64,000 bases of DNA from Candidatus Rokuibacteriota bacterium (GCA_003220495.1 QHSP01000026.1:16925-80924), one strand, 5' to 3'. Shown: positions 33,872 through 43,055, numbered from the stretch's first letter. Numbers and translations are program-made. The notes: generated by a model from the letters alone, not told the origin.

Positions 33872-33900
33872 TCTATAGGAGACCGCACGGTCAGAGTCAA
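33872..33900 (-). promoter_or_regulatory. Promoter of acetamidase leader
   Basis: Minus-strand TTGACT (33895-33900), 17-base spacer, TATAGA (33872-33877). Predicted start near 33865 gives a leader of ~140 bases containing the leader ORF and hairpin. Confidence 0.6.
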
Positions 33901-33973
33901 GCGTGATTCGCAGCTTGGTGGCGGATGATATCCGCGGTGGCCCACGCGATGCGCTGTGTGGTACCGGGCGCGC

Positions 33974-34282
33974 CTACGATGCGCGCTGCATGAACGAGCG
34001 GTCTTCCACCAGAATCACGCCGGACTGCGCGGCGCGCCGCGCCACGTCCAAGTGCTCGGAATCTACGGCCAGAGCCTCGCGGTAGCGCTCGTAGGCGGCG
34101 AGACTCGGGAAATCGATGAGTGAGAGCCCGACGTTCGTGGGCCCGGCGAACTTCGTCGGAGCGAAGTAGCCGACGACCTTGCCGCCGCAGCGCTCGATGG
34201 GACCGGCCACGCCACGCGCGTAGGCCTCGAAATCGGCGAGCTTGGTGGAGTCCAACGTGTAGCGGATGCACAGTGTGAGCAT
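33974..34282 (-). CDS. NIPSNAP-family protein
   Basis: A 102-residue dimeric ferredoxin-like-fold protein. The NIPSNAP pattern is visible: LCIRYTLDSTKLADFEAYA strand-helix, then PIERCGGKVVGYFAPTK and a middle strand NVGLSLIDFPSLAAYERYR. The true biochemical role of the family is unclear; members sit beside catabolic genes. AGGAGG is five bases before the ATG. Divergent from the ArsR-type gene at 34407 with 124 bases between. Confidence 0.8.
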   Translation of the reverse strand: MLTLCIRYTLDSTKLADFEAYARGVAGPIERCGGKVVGYFAPTKFAGPTNVGLSLIDFPSLAAYERYREALAVDSEHLDVARRAAQSGVILVEDRSFMQRAS

Positions 34283-34366
34283 GACGTCCTCCTTTCCTCG
34301 GAGTATGGTCACGCGACGCGCGCCCGTCCACGCGGAACGCTTCGATCCAGCCCGAAGCGTCCAGAC

Positions 34367-34395
34367 TTGCCGCGAATGCTCCCGCACCCTAGAGT
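34367..34395 (+). promoter_or_regulatory. Promoter of second ArsR gene
   Basis: TTGCCG (34367-34372), 17-base spacer, TAGAGT (34390-34395), the same -10 as arsR. The ATG is 11 bases after the -10, implying a leader of about 1-5 bases. Confidence 0.5.
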
Positions 34396-34406
34396 TAGTC
34401 TCAGTG

Positions 34407-35126
34407 ATGGGCGACACGGACATGCTCTCCACGGTGGCGGCGCTCCTGGGCGAGCCCGCCCGGACCCGCATCCTGACCGCGCTGCTCACCGGCCGCGCGA
34501 TGACCGCGAAGGAGTTGGCCTACTTCGCGGGGGTCACGGCGGCGACGGCGAGCAGCCATCTCTCCCGCCTGCTCGCCGGCCACCTGCTGGTGATGGAGAA
34601 GCAGGGCCGCTGCCACTACTACCGGCTGCGCTCCGCGGAGGTTGCCCGAGCCATCGAGGGGCTGATGACGGTGGCGACCATCCCGTCCAACGGCTGGCCG
34701 CCCCACCATCACGTCGAGCCGGCGCTCCGGGAAGCGCGAATGTGCTACGACCACATGGCGGGACACCTGGGCGTCGCCGTGTGCGACATGCTCCTGCGCC
34801 GTCACCACGTCGTGCTCGTCGACGGTGGTGGGGAAGTCACTCCGAGCGGTGAGCGATTCCTCGCGGGACTCGGCGTCGATCTCCCGAAGGCGCGGGGCGC
34901 GAAGCGTCAGTACTGCCGCGGCTGCATCGACTGGACCGAGCGACGCCACCACATCTCCGGCGCCGTGGGCGCCGCCCTGGCGGAGGCTTTCCTCGCCCGA
35001 CGCCTGGTCGCGCGCATTCCCGACAGCCGGGCCCTCGCCGTCACGCCACTCGGCGGGAAGACGCTCGCCGCGATGGGCGTGGCCCAGTACCGAGCGACCG
35101 CGCCTCGGTCCGCGAGCGCGGGCTAG
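34407..35126 (+). CDS. ArsR-type winged-helix regulator, long form
   Basis: A 239-residue regulator. Residues ~5-95 form an ArsR-type winged helix (LLGEPARTRILTALLTG; recognition helix ATASSHLSRLLAGHLL; wing KQGRCHYYRL). The extra C-terminal domain carries the CRGCIDWTERRHH motif known from a widespread subgroup, with Cys and His that may bind metal or ligand. An in-frame GTG three bases upstream is also possible. Likely controls the divergent NIPSNAP gene or itself. Near-leaderless mRNA expected. Confidence 0.83.
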   Translation: MGDTDMLSTVAALLGEPARTRILTALLTGRAMTAKELAYFAGVTAATASSHLSRLLAGHLLVMEKQGRCHYYRLRSAEVARAIEGLMTVATIPSNGWPPHHHVEPALREARMCYDHMAGHLGVAVCDMLLRRHHVVLVDGGGEVTPSGERFLAGLGVDLPKARGAKRQYCRGCIDWTERRHHISGAVGAALAEAFLARRLVARIPDSRALAVTPLGGKTLAAMGVAQYRATAPRSASAG

Positions 35127-35175
35127 CGCTCCGCGGGCTCCCCTCGTGCGCGGCGCGGAGCCGTCGCAGGAGTTA

Positions 35176-36390
35176 TCAGATGATGTCCTGGGCCTTGAGA
35201 TCCTCCAGCTCGCGTGCGCTGAAGCCCAGCCACTCGCCATAGATGTGGGCATTGTGCTCGCCGAGCAGCGGTGAGCGGTCCACGGCGACGTGCGATTCGG
35301 ACATCTTGACCGGCCACCCGGGCAGGGTGAATTTGCCGCGCTTGGGGTGATCAACCGTGACGATCATCTCGCGCTTCTGCAGAGCCGGATCCTGCGTGAT
35401 CTCCATCGTGTCGTACACGGCCCCGGCGGGGACGCCGGCGTCGCCCAGGACCTGCATGACCTCGGCCTTGGTGCGGCTCTGGGTGAACTCGTTCAGGATG
35501 CGGTCCACCTCATCGTGGTTGGCCCAGCGCTTCTCCGGCGAGTTGAAGCGCTCGTCGCCGATCAGGTCACCCCGGCCGATGGCCTTCAGCAGCCGGTCCC
35601 AATGCCGGTTGCCCGCTCGGGTCGTATAGATGAAGCAGTAGTCGTTGAGACCTCCCCCCTTGCACTTGTAGAGGCCGCTGGGGGCGGTCGTGCCCAGCGC
35701 GCTGCGATTGCCCGAGCGCACCGCCGCCTTGCCGCTCGCGGCCTGGCGCGCGAAGGCAATGCGGCTGAAGTTGATCACGGCATCCTGCATGGCCACTTTG
35801 ATGTGCTGGCCCCGGCCAGTACGCTCACGCTGATGCAGGGCGGCCAGGATGCCGATGGCGCAGTGCAGCCCGGTGCCCGTGTCGCCGATGGTCGGTCCCG
35901 GCTTGAGGGGCTCGGTTTCCGTCGTGCCCGTCAAGCTCAGGGCTCCGCCCACGGACTGGGCGATCATGTCGAAGCTCACGTAGTTCTCGTATGGACCGTC
36001 GCCAAAACCCTTGACCTGCGCATAGATGAGCCGGGGATTGACCTGCCGGACGACGTCGTAGCCGAAGCCCAGCCGCTCGATGGCGCCGGGGGCGAAATTC
36101 TCGATCATGACGTCGGCCTTCTTCAACATCTCCGTGAAGATTTCGCGACCGCGCGGGGTGCCGAGGTTCAGGGTGACGCTGCGCTTGTTGGCGTTGAGCA
36201 GCATGAAGTAGTGCGAATCCACCCCTGGCTTGTCGGTGGACGCCCCGCGCCCCTGGTCGCCGCCCTTGGGATTCTCGACCTTGATGACGTTGGCGCCGAG
36301 CCATGCAAGCGCCTCGGTGCACGAGGTACCGGCCTCGAACTGGGTCAGATCGAGGACCTTCACGTCCTCCAGCGCGGTCTTCTGTGACAT
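35176..36390 (-). CDS. CaiB/BaiF-family CoA-transferase
   Basis: A 404-residue class III CoA-transferase related to formyl-CoA transferase. The catalytic Asp is in GPTIGDTGTG (~D169), and the N-terminal CoA-site signature is GANVIKVENPKGGDQGR. It moves CoA between carboxylic acids via an aspartyl-CoA anhydride. Substrates are not predictable. AGGAGAG precedes the ATG. The neighbouring MaoC dehydratase is on the same strand ~110 bases away, suggesting joint acyl-CoA metabolism. Confidence 0.9.
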   Translation of the reverse strand: MSQKTALEDVKVLDLTQFEAGTSCTEALAWLGANVIKVENPKGGDQGRGASTDKPGVDSHYFMLLNANKRSVTLNLGTPRGREIFTEMLKKADVMIENFAPGAIERLGFGYDVVRQVNPRLIYAQVKGFGDGPYENYVSFDMIAQSVGGALSLTGTTETEPLKPGPTIGDTGTGLHCAIGILAALHQRERTGRGQHIKVAMQDAVINFSRIAFARQAASGKAAVRSGNRSALGTTAPSGLYKCKGGGLNDYCFIYTTRAGNRHWDRLLKAIGRGDLIGDERFNSPEKRWANHDEVDRILNEFTQSRTKAEVMQVLGDAGVPAGAVYDTMEITQDPALQKREMIVTVDHPKRGKFTLPGWPVKMSESHVAVDRSPLLGEHNAHIYGEWLGFSARELEDLKAQDII

Positions 36391-36499
36391 GGTGTGAACT
36401 CTCCTGTCAGCGCGAACGGTTAGGTGCGTGCCTCCCTGCCCCCTACGTGCGCACTATCTTAGTCCGAGACGCCGCTGAAGGCCACGCGGCCCGCCCTCG

Positions 36500-37363
36500 T
36501 CAACACTCTTCAAGAGCACTCGCGCTGGCCACGATGATCTTCGTTCCGTCGGCCTTCTCACAGAAAACCGTGACCTCCGCGCGCGTCTGGCCGCCCTCGG
36601 CGCGACGGCCCGTGATGATCCCCCGCGTAGTGAAGGGCTCGTTCGGCCAGAGCACGTTGGTGAACTTCACGTCCAGGCGGCCGCCCAGGTAGAAGCCGCG
36701 GCCGAAATGTCGCGTCAGAAGCTCGGTGACGCACGAGATCGTCATGCGGCCTCCGATCACCGTGTCGCCGAAGCCGAGCTCCTTCGAGGCGGCCTTGTCG
36801 TTGTGATAGTTCCGGCTCCGGTAGAAGAACTCGTCGCACATCTCGGGAGTGAAGGTCTTGCGGAGCTCGAGCGACAGCGGCTCGCCGGAGAGCTCTGCCC
36901 CTTGCCGGGCACCTTCCTTGGCGGCCGGATCGCGCAAGCTGACCTCGCCGCTGGTCTGCTCCGCCAGGAAGCTCTGGTGATGTACGCTGCGCGCGATCAG
37001 GTGCCCGGACTCGTCTCGGACCAACATCTCCTGCGCGACGACGGCGCGATCGCGCCTCCGGTAGCGCTCGGCCACCCGCGCGCTGCAGCGCAGGACCTGT
37101 CCAACGCGCGTCGGCGCATGGATCTCCCACTCCTGACGCCGCCACAGGTTGCCGAAGAGATTGTCGAGGTACCAGCCCTTGAACTCGCTGTCCGCCTGCT
37201 GGTAGACGATCACCGGAGCGACCGGTCCGCCAAAGGGCGACGACGCTGTGTACCAGGGATTCGGCTCGTCGAGCCCTTTGATGTAGTGCTGGACCATCTC
37301 GTCGGTGATCGTGAGCTCGAGCGTGCCGAGATCCTTGCCCGGATACACGTCCGTCGCCATCAT
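36500..37363 (-). CDS. MaoC-like double hot-dog dehydratase
   Basis: A 287-residue protein with two hot-dog folds. The first half starts after LTITDEMVQHYIKGLDEPNPWY, the usual FAS1-like N-terminal opening; the second half carries NYHNDKAASKELGFGDTVIGGRM, resembling the hydratase-2 motif with the D and H positions partly kept. It probably hydrates or dehydrates an enoyl-CoA. Start ATG 37363 has AGGAGG ten bases upstream; ATG 37360 is next to it. Read together with the CoA-transferase just downstream. Confidence 0.8.
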   Translation of the reverse strand: MMATDVYPGKDLGTLELTITDEMVQHYIKGLDEPNPWYTASSPFGGPVAPVIVYQQADSEFKGWYLDNLFGNLWRRQEWEIHAPTRVGQVLRCSARVAERYRRRDRAVVAQEMLVRDESGHLIARSVHHQSFLAEQTSGEVSLRDPAAKEGARQGAELSGEPLSLELRKTFTPEMCDEFFYRSRNYHNDKAASKELGFGDTVIGGRMTISCVTELLTRHFGRGFYLGGRLDVKFTNVLWPNEPFTTRGIITGRRAEGGQTRAEVTVFCEKADGTKIIVASASALEEC

Positions 37364-37528
37364 GAGTGCGATCCTCCTGGTCGGGCTCCCGCTGCTGTGA
37401 CCTGCCTTCTGATACAGCAAACGCACGACGTCGGCAAGAGCCTAGCGGTCGTCCTTGACGAACGAGCGCGCCACCATTATGTATGTGCCTATGTACGAGC
37501 CTGGGCTATCGAACCGCGGGAGGATCAA

Positions 37529-38377
37529 GTGATTACTGACACTCCGACGCTTCGTCCGATCGGGGGCACGTTTGCTGCTGAGGCGCTAGGCATTGAGGTG
37601 GCGCAGCCGCTGGATGGGGGAACCCTGGCCTGGATCGAACAAGCCTTCGCGGATCATCCCGTCCTGGTATTCCGCGACCAGGATTTGGGGCCGGCCGCAC
37701 TGGCGGCGTTCGGACGCTGCTTTGGCAAGCCGAAGCTTCACTCGCTGGTCGACTATCGTCACGCTGAGTATCCGGAGGTGTCGTGGTTGACCAATGTCGA
37801 CAAGGACGGCAACGTCGACTGGTTTGGTGTCAAGCGCGCAACCGATTGGCATACCGACTCACCGTACGAGGACGAACCGCCTCGGCTGGCAATTCTGCAT
37901 GCCAAGGAAGTGCCGTCCTCGAAGGGCGGGACGATGTTCGCCGACATGCGGGCCGCCTATGACGCGCTGTCCGGCGAGATGAAGCAACGGCTGGCCAGCA
38001 TGGTCGGGCTGCACGGCCGCCACGACGGGCCCGCCGGCATCCGGCTGTACAAGGGCGACCCCGACCAGCGGATCGATCGAGCATATCCCGAAAAGGCGCG
38101 TCCGGCCGTCGTCACCCACCCGGTGACCGGGCGGCCAATTCTCTTCGTCAATCCGCTGCATACACACGGCTTCCAAGGAATGCCCCGCGACGAAGCCTGG
38201 ACTCTCATCGAGGAGCTCGCCGAACATTCGACCCGGGACCAGTTCATCTACTACCACCAATGGCGGGTTGGCGACGTGCTGATGTGGGACGAGCTGGCAA
38301 CGATGCACCGCGGCGCCGGCGACTATCGACCTGATGAGCGTCGTGTCTTGCTACGTACGATCGTCTACTCGAAGTAG
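37529..38377 (+). CDS. TauD/TfdA-family Fe(II)/2-oxoglutarate dioxygenase
   Basis: A 282-residue dioxygenase with the full metal triad H108-x-D110 (WHTDSPY) and H260 (TMHRGAGDY), and the 2-oxoglutarate Arg close to R271/R276. It hydroxylates a substrate next to a heteroatom, as in taurine, 2,4-D or sulfonate breakdown. The GTG start has GGGAGG five bases upstream; a much longer upstream frame is read-through and not used. A TetR gene follows by 26 bases and may regulate it. Confidence 0.9.
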   Translation: MITDTPTLRPIGGTFAAEALGIEVAQPLDGGTLAWIEQAFADHPVLVFRDQDLGPAALAAFGRCFGKPKLHSLVDYRHAEYPEVSWLTNVDKDGNVDWFGVKRATDWHTDSPYEDEPPRLAILHAKEVPSSKGGTMFADMRAAYDALSGEMKQRLASMVGLHGRHDGPAGIRLYKGDPDQRIDRAYPEKARPAVVTHPVTGRPILFVNPLHTHGFQGMPRDEAWTLIEELAEHSTRDQFIYYHQWRVGDVLMWDELATMHRGAGDYRPDERRVLLRTIVYSK

Positions 38378-38403
38378 GACCGACGATCCCGAGGGGGGTA
38401 GGC

Positions 38404-39009
38404 ATGGCCAACCTCGAGGAGATCATCGCGGCGGCGGCGAAGGTGTTTCAGACGAAGGGCTATCACGCCGCCACGGTCCAGGACATCGCCGACGCGGTCG
38501 GGATCCTGAAGGGCAGCCTCTACCATCACGTCAAGAGCAAGGAAGACCTGCTCTACCTGATCGTCAAGGAACCGATCGCGCGGATGTACGAGCGGATGAC
38601 GGAGATCGTGGCCAGCGATCTGCCGGCGGCGGAGAAGCTTCGACGCGCGATCCTCGCTCACCTCGAAGCGTTCGATCAGCACTACCCTCACCTGTTCGTC
38701 TACCTCCACGAGCGAGAGGAGATGAAGCGCCGGTTCCGCGAGCAGTTCAAGCTCTCGCCGAAACAGTACGAACGGTCATGGCAGCAGATCCTGCGTGAGG
38801 GCGTGAAGTCCGGCGAGTTCCGGCCAGACCTCGATGTGCCGGTAGTCTCCTACGGTCTGCTCGGGATGTTGAATTGGCTCTACAAGTGGTACGACCCTCG
38901 CGGGCGGCTCGGCGTGCGCGAGGTCGCCGGCCAGTTCTCGACGCTGGCACTTGCCGGCCTCGCTGCCGTGGCGCCGAACGCACGGTCCTCTCGCAAGCGT
39001 CGGCACTGA
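38404..39009 (+). CDS. TetR/AcrR-family regulator
   Basis: A 201-residue repressor with an N-terminal helix-turn-helix (TVQDIADAVGILKGSLYHHVKSKEDL) and a ligand-binding all-helical C-terminal domain that looks KstR2-like. In that group ligands are acyl-CoA esters, which would fit the CoA-transferase and MaoC genes next door. GGGGGG lies before the ATG. It probably senses a metabolite from the adjacent dioxygenase or acyl-CoA pathway (inference). Confidence 0.85.
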   Translation: MANLEEIIAAAAKVFQTKGYHAATVQDIADAVGILKGSLYHHVKSKEDLLYLIVKEPIARMYERMTEIVASDLPAAEKLRRAILAHLEAFDQHYPHLFVYLHEREEMKRRFREQFKLSPKQYERSWQQILREGVKSGEFRPDLDVPVVSYGLLGMLNWLYKWYDPRGRLGVREVAGQFSTLALAGLAAVAPNARSSRKRRH

Positions 39010-39016
39010 CGCAAGG

Positions 39017-39038
39017 CACCGGGTGTCATCGCCCGGTG
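39017..39038. terminator. Inverted repeat between convergent genes
   Basis: CACCGGG and CCCGGTG arms (7 bp) with an 8-base loop, between the TetR stop and the deacylase stop. No T run; candidate bidirectional terminator. Confidence 0.4.
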
Positions 39039-39058
39039 AAGTTCCCGCCCGGCGCTCG

Positions 39059-40771
39059 TCACCGGGACGTCCCCGCGGCGAGGGGCCCGCGCAGGAGACG
39101 GCCGGGATGCGCCCCAGTATGCTCTCCGTCGCGCAGCACCACCTGGCCGTTCACGATCGAGGCGTGGAAGCCGGTGGCCTTCTGGCGCAGGCGCCGGGCG
39201 CCGGCGGGCAGGTCGTTCACCACCTCGGGCATGTCGGGCGCCACGCGGTCGGGATCGAAGACGATCACGTCGGCGGCCAACCCCTCGCGGAGCAGTCCGC
39301 GCTCGTGGAGGCCCCAGGCCGACGCCGGCTCGAAGCTCAGCATCCGCACGCCCTCCTCGAGGGTGAGCGCCTGGCGTCGGCGCACCCAGTAGGCGAGCAC
39401 CTGGGTTTGCAGCGACGAGTCCATGATCTGGGAGACGTGCGCGCCGGAATCGGAGAACGTCACCACCGAGCGCGGGTGCTTCATCATCTCGAGCACGTCG
39501 TCGAAGTTCTCATTGAACAGTGGTTGGACGAAGAACGCCTTGAGGTCGCGCTCCAGCGCGACCTGGATCAGGGCCTCCACGGGGTCGACGCCACGCTCGC
39601 GCGCGATCTCGGCGATGGGCCGGTGCGGCCCGCACGGATCCTCCATGAGCATCGTCCACTCGTAGTCGGGCTTCCGGGCCTCGGCGCCGACGACGCGGCC
39701 GTACTCGGCCTCGGCGGCCGCCTTCACCAGCCGCCGGCGCACCTCGGCGTCGCGCAGGAGCGCGCGCTGCTCGTCGAGGGGACGCTGGCGCACCTCGCGC
39801 CACTCGGGCAGGCGATCGAAGGGCAACCGTGTCTCGAACGAGAGCACGACCGCGAGGGAGCGACTGTGCACCTGGGCGAACATGCGCCCGCCGGCGCGCG
39901 CGGTCTCGTCGAGCATGGCGAAGTACGCGCGCCACGCATCCGGCATGAAGCGCGAGCTGAACATGCCCCACGTGACCGGCACGCCGGTCTCCACGGCGAG
40001 GTCGCGCAGCCGTACGAGGTAGTCACGCTGGCGGTCGAGGTCGCGGCCCGTGTCCTCGCCCGCGATTTCGAAGATACCGGCGCCGAGGTCGCCCATCACC
40101 CGCACCAGCTCGCGCACCTCGCTCCACTCGGCGACGCGGCTGGCGACGGGCCGCCGGTCCGCCGTCTCGTGGTTGCGCGTGCGCGACGTCGTGAACCCCA
40201 TCGCCCCCGCGGCCAGTGCGTCAGCCAGCTCGCGCTTCATCACCGCCAGGTCCTCGGCGCTGGCCGCCTCGGAGAACGCGCGCTCCCCCATGGCGTAGGT
40301 GCGCAGCGCCGAGTGGCCGACGTACCCCGCGTAGTTGATCCCCTTCGGCCAGCGGGCGACAGCGTCGAGGTACTGCGCGTACGTCTCCCACGTCCACTCG
40401 ATCCCGGCCTGCATCGCCTCGGCTGGGATGTCCTCCGCGCGCTCGAGGTTGCGGACGACCAGGTGCTTCTCGTCGGGCCGGCACGGCGCCAAGGTGAAGC
40501 CGCAGTTGCCCATGACGACGCTGGTCACTCCGTGCCAGCACGAGCACGTGCCGAGCGGATCCCACGCCACCTGCGCGTCCATGTGGGTGTGGCCGTCGAC
40601 GAAGCCGGGCGCGACGACCTGATGGCGCGCGTCGACCTCCTCGCGCCCGCGCGCGTGGATGGTGCCGATCCGCACGATGCGATCGCCACGGATGCCGACG
40701 TCGGCGCTGTAGCGCGGGAGCCCGGAGCCATCCACCACGGTGCCGCCGCGGATCACGAGATCGTAGGTCAT
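39059..40771 (-). CDS. N-acyl-D-amino-acid deacylase family amidohydrolase
   Basis: A 570-residue metal-dependent amidohydrolase. The first metal site is GHTHMD (H61, H63), and the barrel carries NCGFTLAPCRP, a Cys near the site typical of the D-aminoacylase family, and FSDSGAHVSQI late in the barrel. It cleaves an N-acyl bond of D-amino acids or a related cyclic amide. Start ATG 40771 has GGGAGG six bases upstream. First codon lies 23 bases after the luciferase-like gene stop; with the amidohydrolase this makes a three-gene operon. Confidence 0.86.
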   Translation of the reverse strand: MTYDLVIRGGTVVDGSGLPRYSADVGIRGDRIVRIGTIHARGREEVDARHQVVAPGFVDGHTHMDAQVAWDPLGTCSCWHGVTSVVMGNCGFTLAPCRPDEKHLVVRNLERAEDIPAEAMQAGIEWTWETYAQYLDAVARWPKGINYAGYVGHSALRTYAMGERAFSEAASAEDLAVMKRELADALAAGAMGFTTSRTRNHETADRRPVASRVAEWSEVRELVRVMGDLGAGIFEIAGEDTGRDLDRQRDYLVRLRDLAVETGVPVTWGMFSSRFMPDAWRAYFAMLDETARAGGRMFAQVHSRSLAVVLSFETRLPFDRLPEWREVRQRPLDEQRALLRDAEVRRRLVKAAAEAEYGRVVGAEARKPDYEWTMLMEDPCGPHRPIAEIARERGVDPVEALIQVALERDLKAFFVQPLFNENFDDVLEMMKHPRSVVTFSDSGAHVSQIMDSSLQTQVLAYWVRRRQALTLEEGVRMLSFEPASAWGLHERGLLREGLAADVIVFDPDRVAPDMPEVVNDLPAGARRLRQKATGFHASIVNGQVVLRDGEHTGAHPGRLLRGPLAAGTSR

Positions 40772-40794
40772 GTCAGCCTCCCGGCGTGGACGGC

Positions 40795-41937
40795 CTACGC
40801 GGGCACGAAGACGCCCGCCGCTGTCGACGGCGCGCCGCCGCCGGCTACGGTCTCGGCGCGGGTGAACGCCGGGTCGCGCTGGAGCACGGGCATCACGCGC
40901 TCGGCGAACAGCCGCATGTTCAGCTCCGCCTGCTCGTGGGGCATGGCGCCGTAGCCGAACTCGGTGGCCAGATGATCGGTGCCCGTCAGCCGGCGCAGCT
41001 CGGCGATCTGCTGCAGACACTCGTCCGGCGTGCCGACGATCTGGATCTTGACGTAGAACTCCGCCGCCTTCTCGCGGTAGCTGGCGTCCTTCATCTTCGA
41101 GTAGGTCTTGGCCATCTTGCCGTAGAACTCGTAGCCCTTCACCGACGCCAGGTGTCCGTCCGAGAAGTGGTAATGATTGTCGATGGAGTCGAATTTGCGG
41201 CTGAGGTAGGTCACCGCGCGCTCGTGCGCCTCCTCGCGACTCTCCGCCACCGAGATGTTGGTCAGGATGATCGGCGGCCGCGGCGTGTGGCCGACGCTGA
41301 CCGCGATGTCGCGATAGCGCTGGATGTCGGCCGCCGCCACCGGCCACTCGTTCTGCATCACCATCAGGACGCCGAAGCCGAGCTTGGCCATGATCTCGGC
41401 CGACTCCGGGCTCACCGACGACGCATAGAACCGCCGCTCGGGATGCGAGATCGGGCGTGGCCGGATCGACGTGGCCGGGATCTTGTAGAACTCGCCGTCC
41501 CAGTCGAAGACATCGTGGGTCAGCGCCTTGACCACGATCTGCGCCGATTCCACGAAGCGCGGGCGCGCCTCCTCCATCGGAACGCGGAAGCCCGCGTACT
41601 CGACGCTGGCGGCACCGCGGCCGAAGCCGAAGAGGCAGCGGCCGCCCGAGATGACGTCCAGCAGCGCGATCTCCTCGGCCACGCGCACCGGATCGTGCCA
41701 GGGCAGCACGATGACGGCGGTGCCCAGCGTGATGCGCTTCGTGCGCCCGGCGTAGTAGCTGAGCAGCTGCGTGGGGGACGGCGACATCGCATAGCCGGTG
41801 AAGTGGTGCTCGAGGGCGAAGAGCGAGTCGAAGCCCAGCGGCTCGGCGAGGTCGCCGAGCGCCATGTGCTCGGCGAACACGGCCGCGTCGGAGAGCCCCG
41901 GCTTCTGGAGCATGTTGAGGGCGATGCCGACTTTCAT
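40795..41937 (-). CDS. LLM-class flavin monooxygenase
   Basis: A 380-residue luciferase-like TIM barrel. It opens with KVGIALNMLQK, has FALEHHFTGYAMSPSPTQLL, RITLGTAVIVLPWHDP and GGRCLFGFGRGAA. It likely oxidises an imported or internal heterocycle with reduced flavin and oxygen. Start ATG overlaps the stop of the amidohydrolase by four bases (ATGA). The operon order amidohydrolase-monooxygenase-deacylase suggests a catabolic path for an amide or cyclic compound (inference). Confidence 0.86.
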   Translation of the reverse strand: MKVGIALNMLQKPGLSDAAVFAEHMALGDLAEPLGFDSLFALEHHFTGYAMSPSPTQLLSYYAGRTKRITLGTAVIVLPWHDPVRVAEEIALLDVISGGRCLFGFGRGAASVEYAGFRVPMEEARPRFVESAQIVVKALTHDVFDWDGEFYKIPATSIRPRPISHPERRFYASSVSPESAEIMAKLGFGVLMVMQNEWPVAAADIQRYRDIAVSVGHTPRPPIILTNISVAESREEAHERAVTYLSRKFDSIDNHYHFSDGHLASVKGYEFYGKMAKTYSKMKDASYREKAAEFYVKIQIVGTPDECLQQIAELRRLTGTDHLATEFGYGAMPHEQAELNMRLFAERVMPVLQRDPAFTRAETVAGGGAPSTAAGVFVPA

Positions 41938-43055
41938 GATGCGCCTCCTCCCGTCTGCGCGGCGCCGAGCCCGTAGAGCTCGGCGACGTTGTCGTGGAGC
42001 ACTAGGTCGCGCTCCTCCTCGGTCAGGTGCGCGGCGTGCGTCGCCAGCACGGCTTGCGAGTTCGGCCATGTGGAATCGCTGTGCGGGAAGTCGTTCGCCC
42101 ACATGAGCCGGCGGACGTTGCAGAGGTCCTTCACCTGGAAGGCGACCCAGTCGTCCTGGAACGTGGTGTAGACGTGCTCGCGGAAGTACTCGCTGGGCAG
42201 CCTGGTGAGTGGCCCACCCGTCAGCCAGTAGCGGTGGCGCTCCCACGCGTGGTCCATGCGGTACATGAAGTGGGGCACCCAGCCCGCGTCGGCCTCGACG
42301 CACACCAGCCTCAGTCTCGGATGGCGCTCGAACACGCCACTGAAGATGAACGCGCCGATGATGTCCTGGCAGCCACGGATGATCGACATGAACGCGTTGA
42401 TCTTCGGCCCCCGCGTCTTGAACGTATCGCTCGTGCTCGTGAGGATGTGGAACGACAGCGGCAGCTTCAGATCGACGGCGGCCTCCCAGAACGGATCGTA
42501 CATCGGATCATCGTAGTCCGCGAGCGCCGGGTTCCCCGGCATCATCACGCCGCGAAGTCCGAGCGCCTTGATGCGTTCGAGGTCGCGGATCCCATCGTCG
42601 ACCGAGCGCATCGCGGTCTGCCCGATGCCGAGCAAACGGTCCGGATGCGCCGACGCATACTCGCCGATCCACTCGTTGTAGGCCGCGAAGCACGCGTGCT
42701 TGAAGTCGAAGTCCGGATGGTTGCACAGCATCATCCCGACGGTCGGGTACAGGATCTCGGCGGCCACGCCGTCGCGATCCTGATCGGCGAGCCGCGCGTG
42801 CGGATCCCAGCCGCCGCGATGGAGCTCCTCGAACCGGACGCCGAACACGGTCAGGTCCTCCGCGCGCTTCCCGGCGGCGGCCACGAGACCCATCGGAATC
42901 GGCTTCGCGAGGCCCTCGATGATGAAGAGATCGCCGCGCTGCGGATCACGCACGACGTGCGGCGCGCGATCGCGGAATTTCACATCGATCCGGTCGACGT
43001 ACGTGTTCGGCGGCTCGGTGATGTGCGAGTCGGCGGAGATGATCGGTTTCGCCAT
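41934..43055 (-). CDS. Amidohydrolase family protein (ACMSD-like)
   Basis: A 373-residue amidohydrolase-2 family protein. The first metal motif is DSHITEPP (D9, H11), later His is in LPLSFHILTST, and a terminal Asp in MWANDFPHSDSTW. These match the ACMSD-like decarboxylase/hydrolase group that works on small aromatic or cyclic carboxylates. GGGGAG precedes the ATG. First gene of the operon with the monooxygenase and the D-acylase. Confidence 0.86.
   Translation of the reverse strand: MAKPIISADSHITEPPNTYVDRIDVKFRDRAPHVVRDPQRGDLFIIEGLAKPIPMGLVAAAGKRAEDLTVFGVRFEELHRGGWDPHARLADQDRDGVAAEILYPTVGMMLCNHPDFDFKHACFAAYNEWIGEYASAHPDRLLGIGQTAMRSVDDGIRDLERIKALGLRGVMMPGNPALADYDDPMYDPFWEAAVDLKLPLSFHILTSTSDTFKTRGPKINAFMSIIRGCQDIIGAFIFSGVFERHPRLRLVCVEADAGWVPHFMYRMDHAWERHRYWLTGGPLTRLPSEYFREHVYTTFQDDWVAFQVKDLCNVRRLMWANDFPHSDSTWPNSQAVLATHAAHLTEEERDLVLHDNVAELYGLGAAQTGGGAS

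Noticed and set aside
33740..33900. Acetamidase leader as a guanidine (ykkC/mini-ykkC) riboswitch
   Set aside because: The conserved ykkC bases and the paired ACGR loops of mini-ykkC are not seen; the hairpin loop is only three bases.
36707..37528. Extension of the dioxygenase frame upstream to 36707
   Set aside because: It runs antisense through the MaoC gene; GTG 37529 has a well-placed ribosome site.
38951..40954. 667-codon plus-strand frame
   Set aside because: Shadow of the D-acylase, which has intact metal motifs.
40772..41347. Extension of the D-acylase frame upstream to 41347
   Set aside because: The extra part overlaps the luciferase-like gene in another frame and is not protein-like; ATG 40771 has a good ribosome site.
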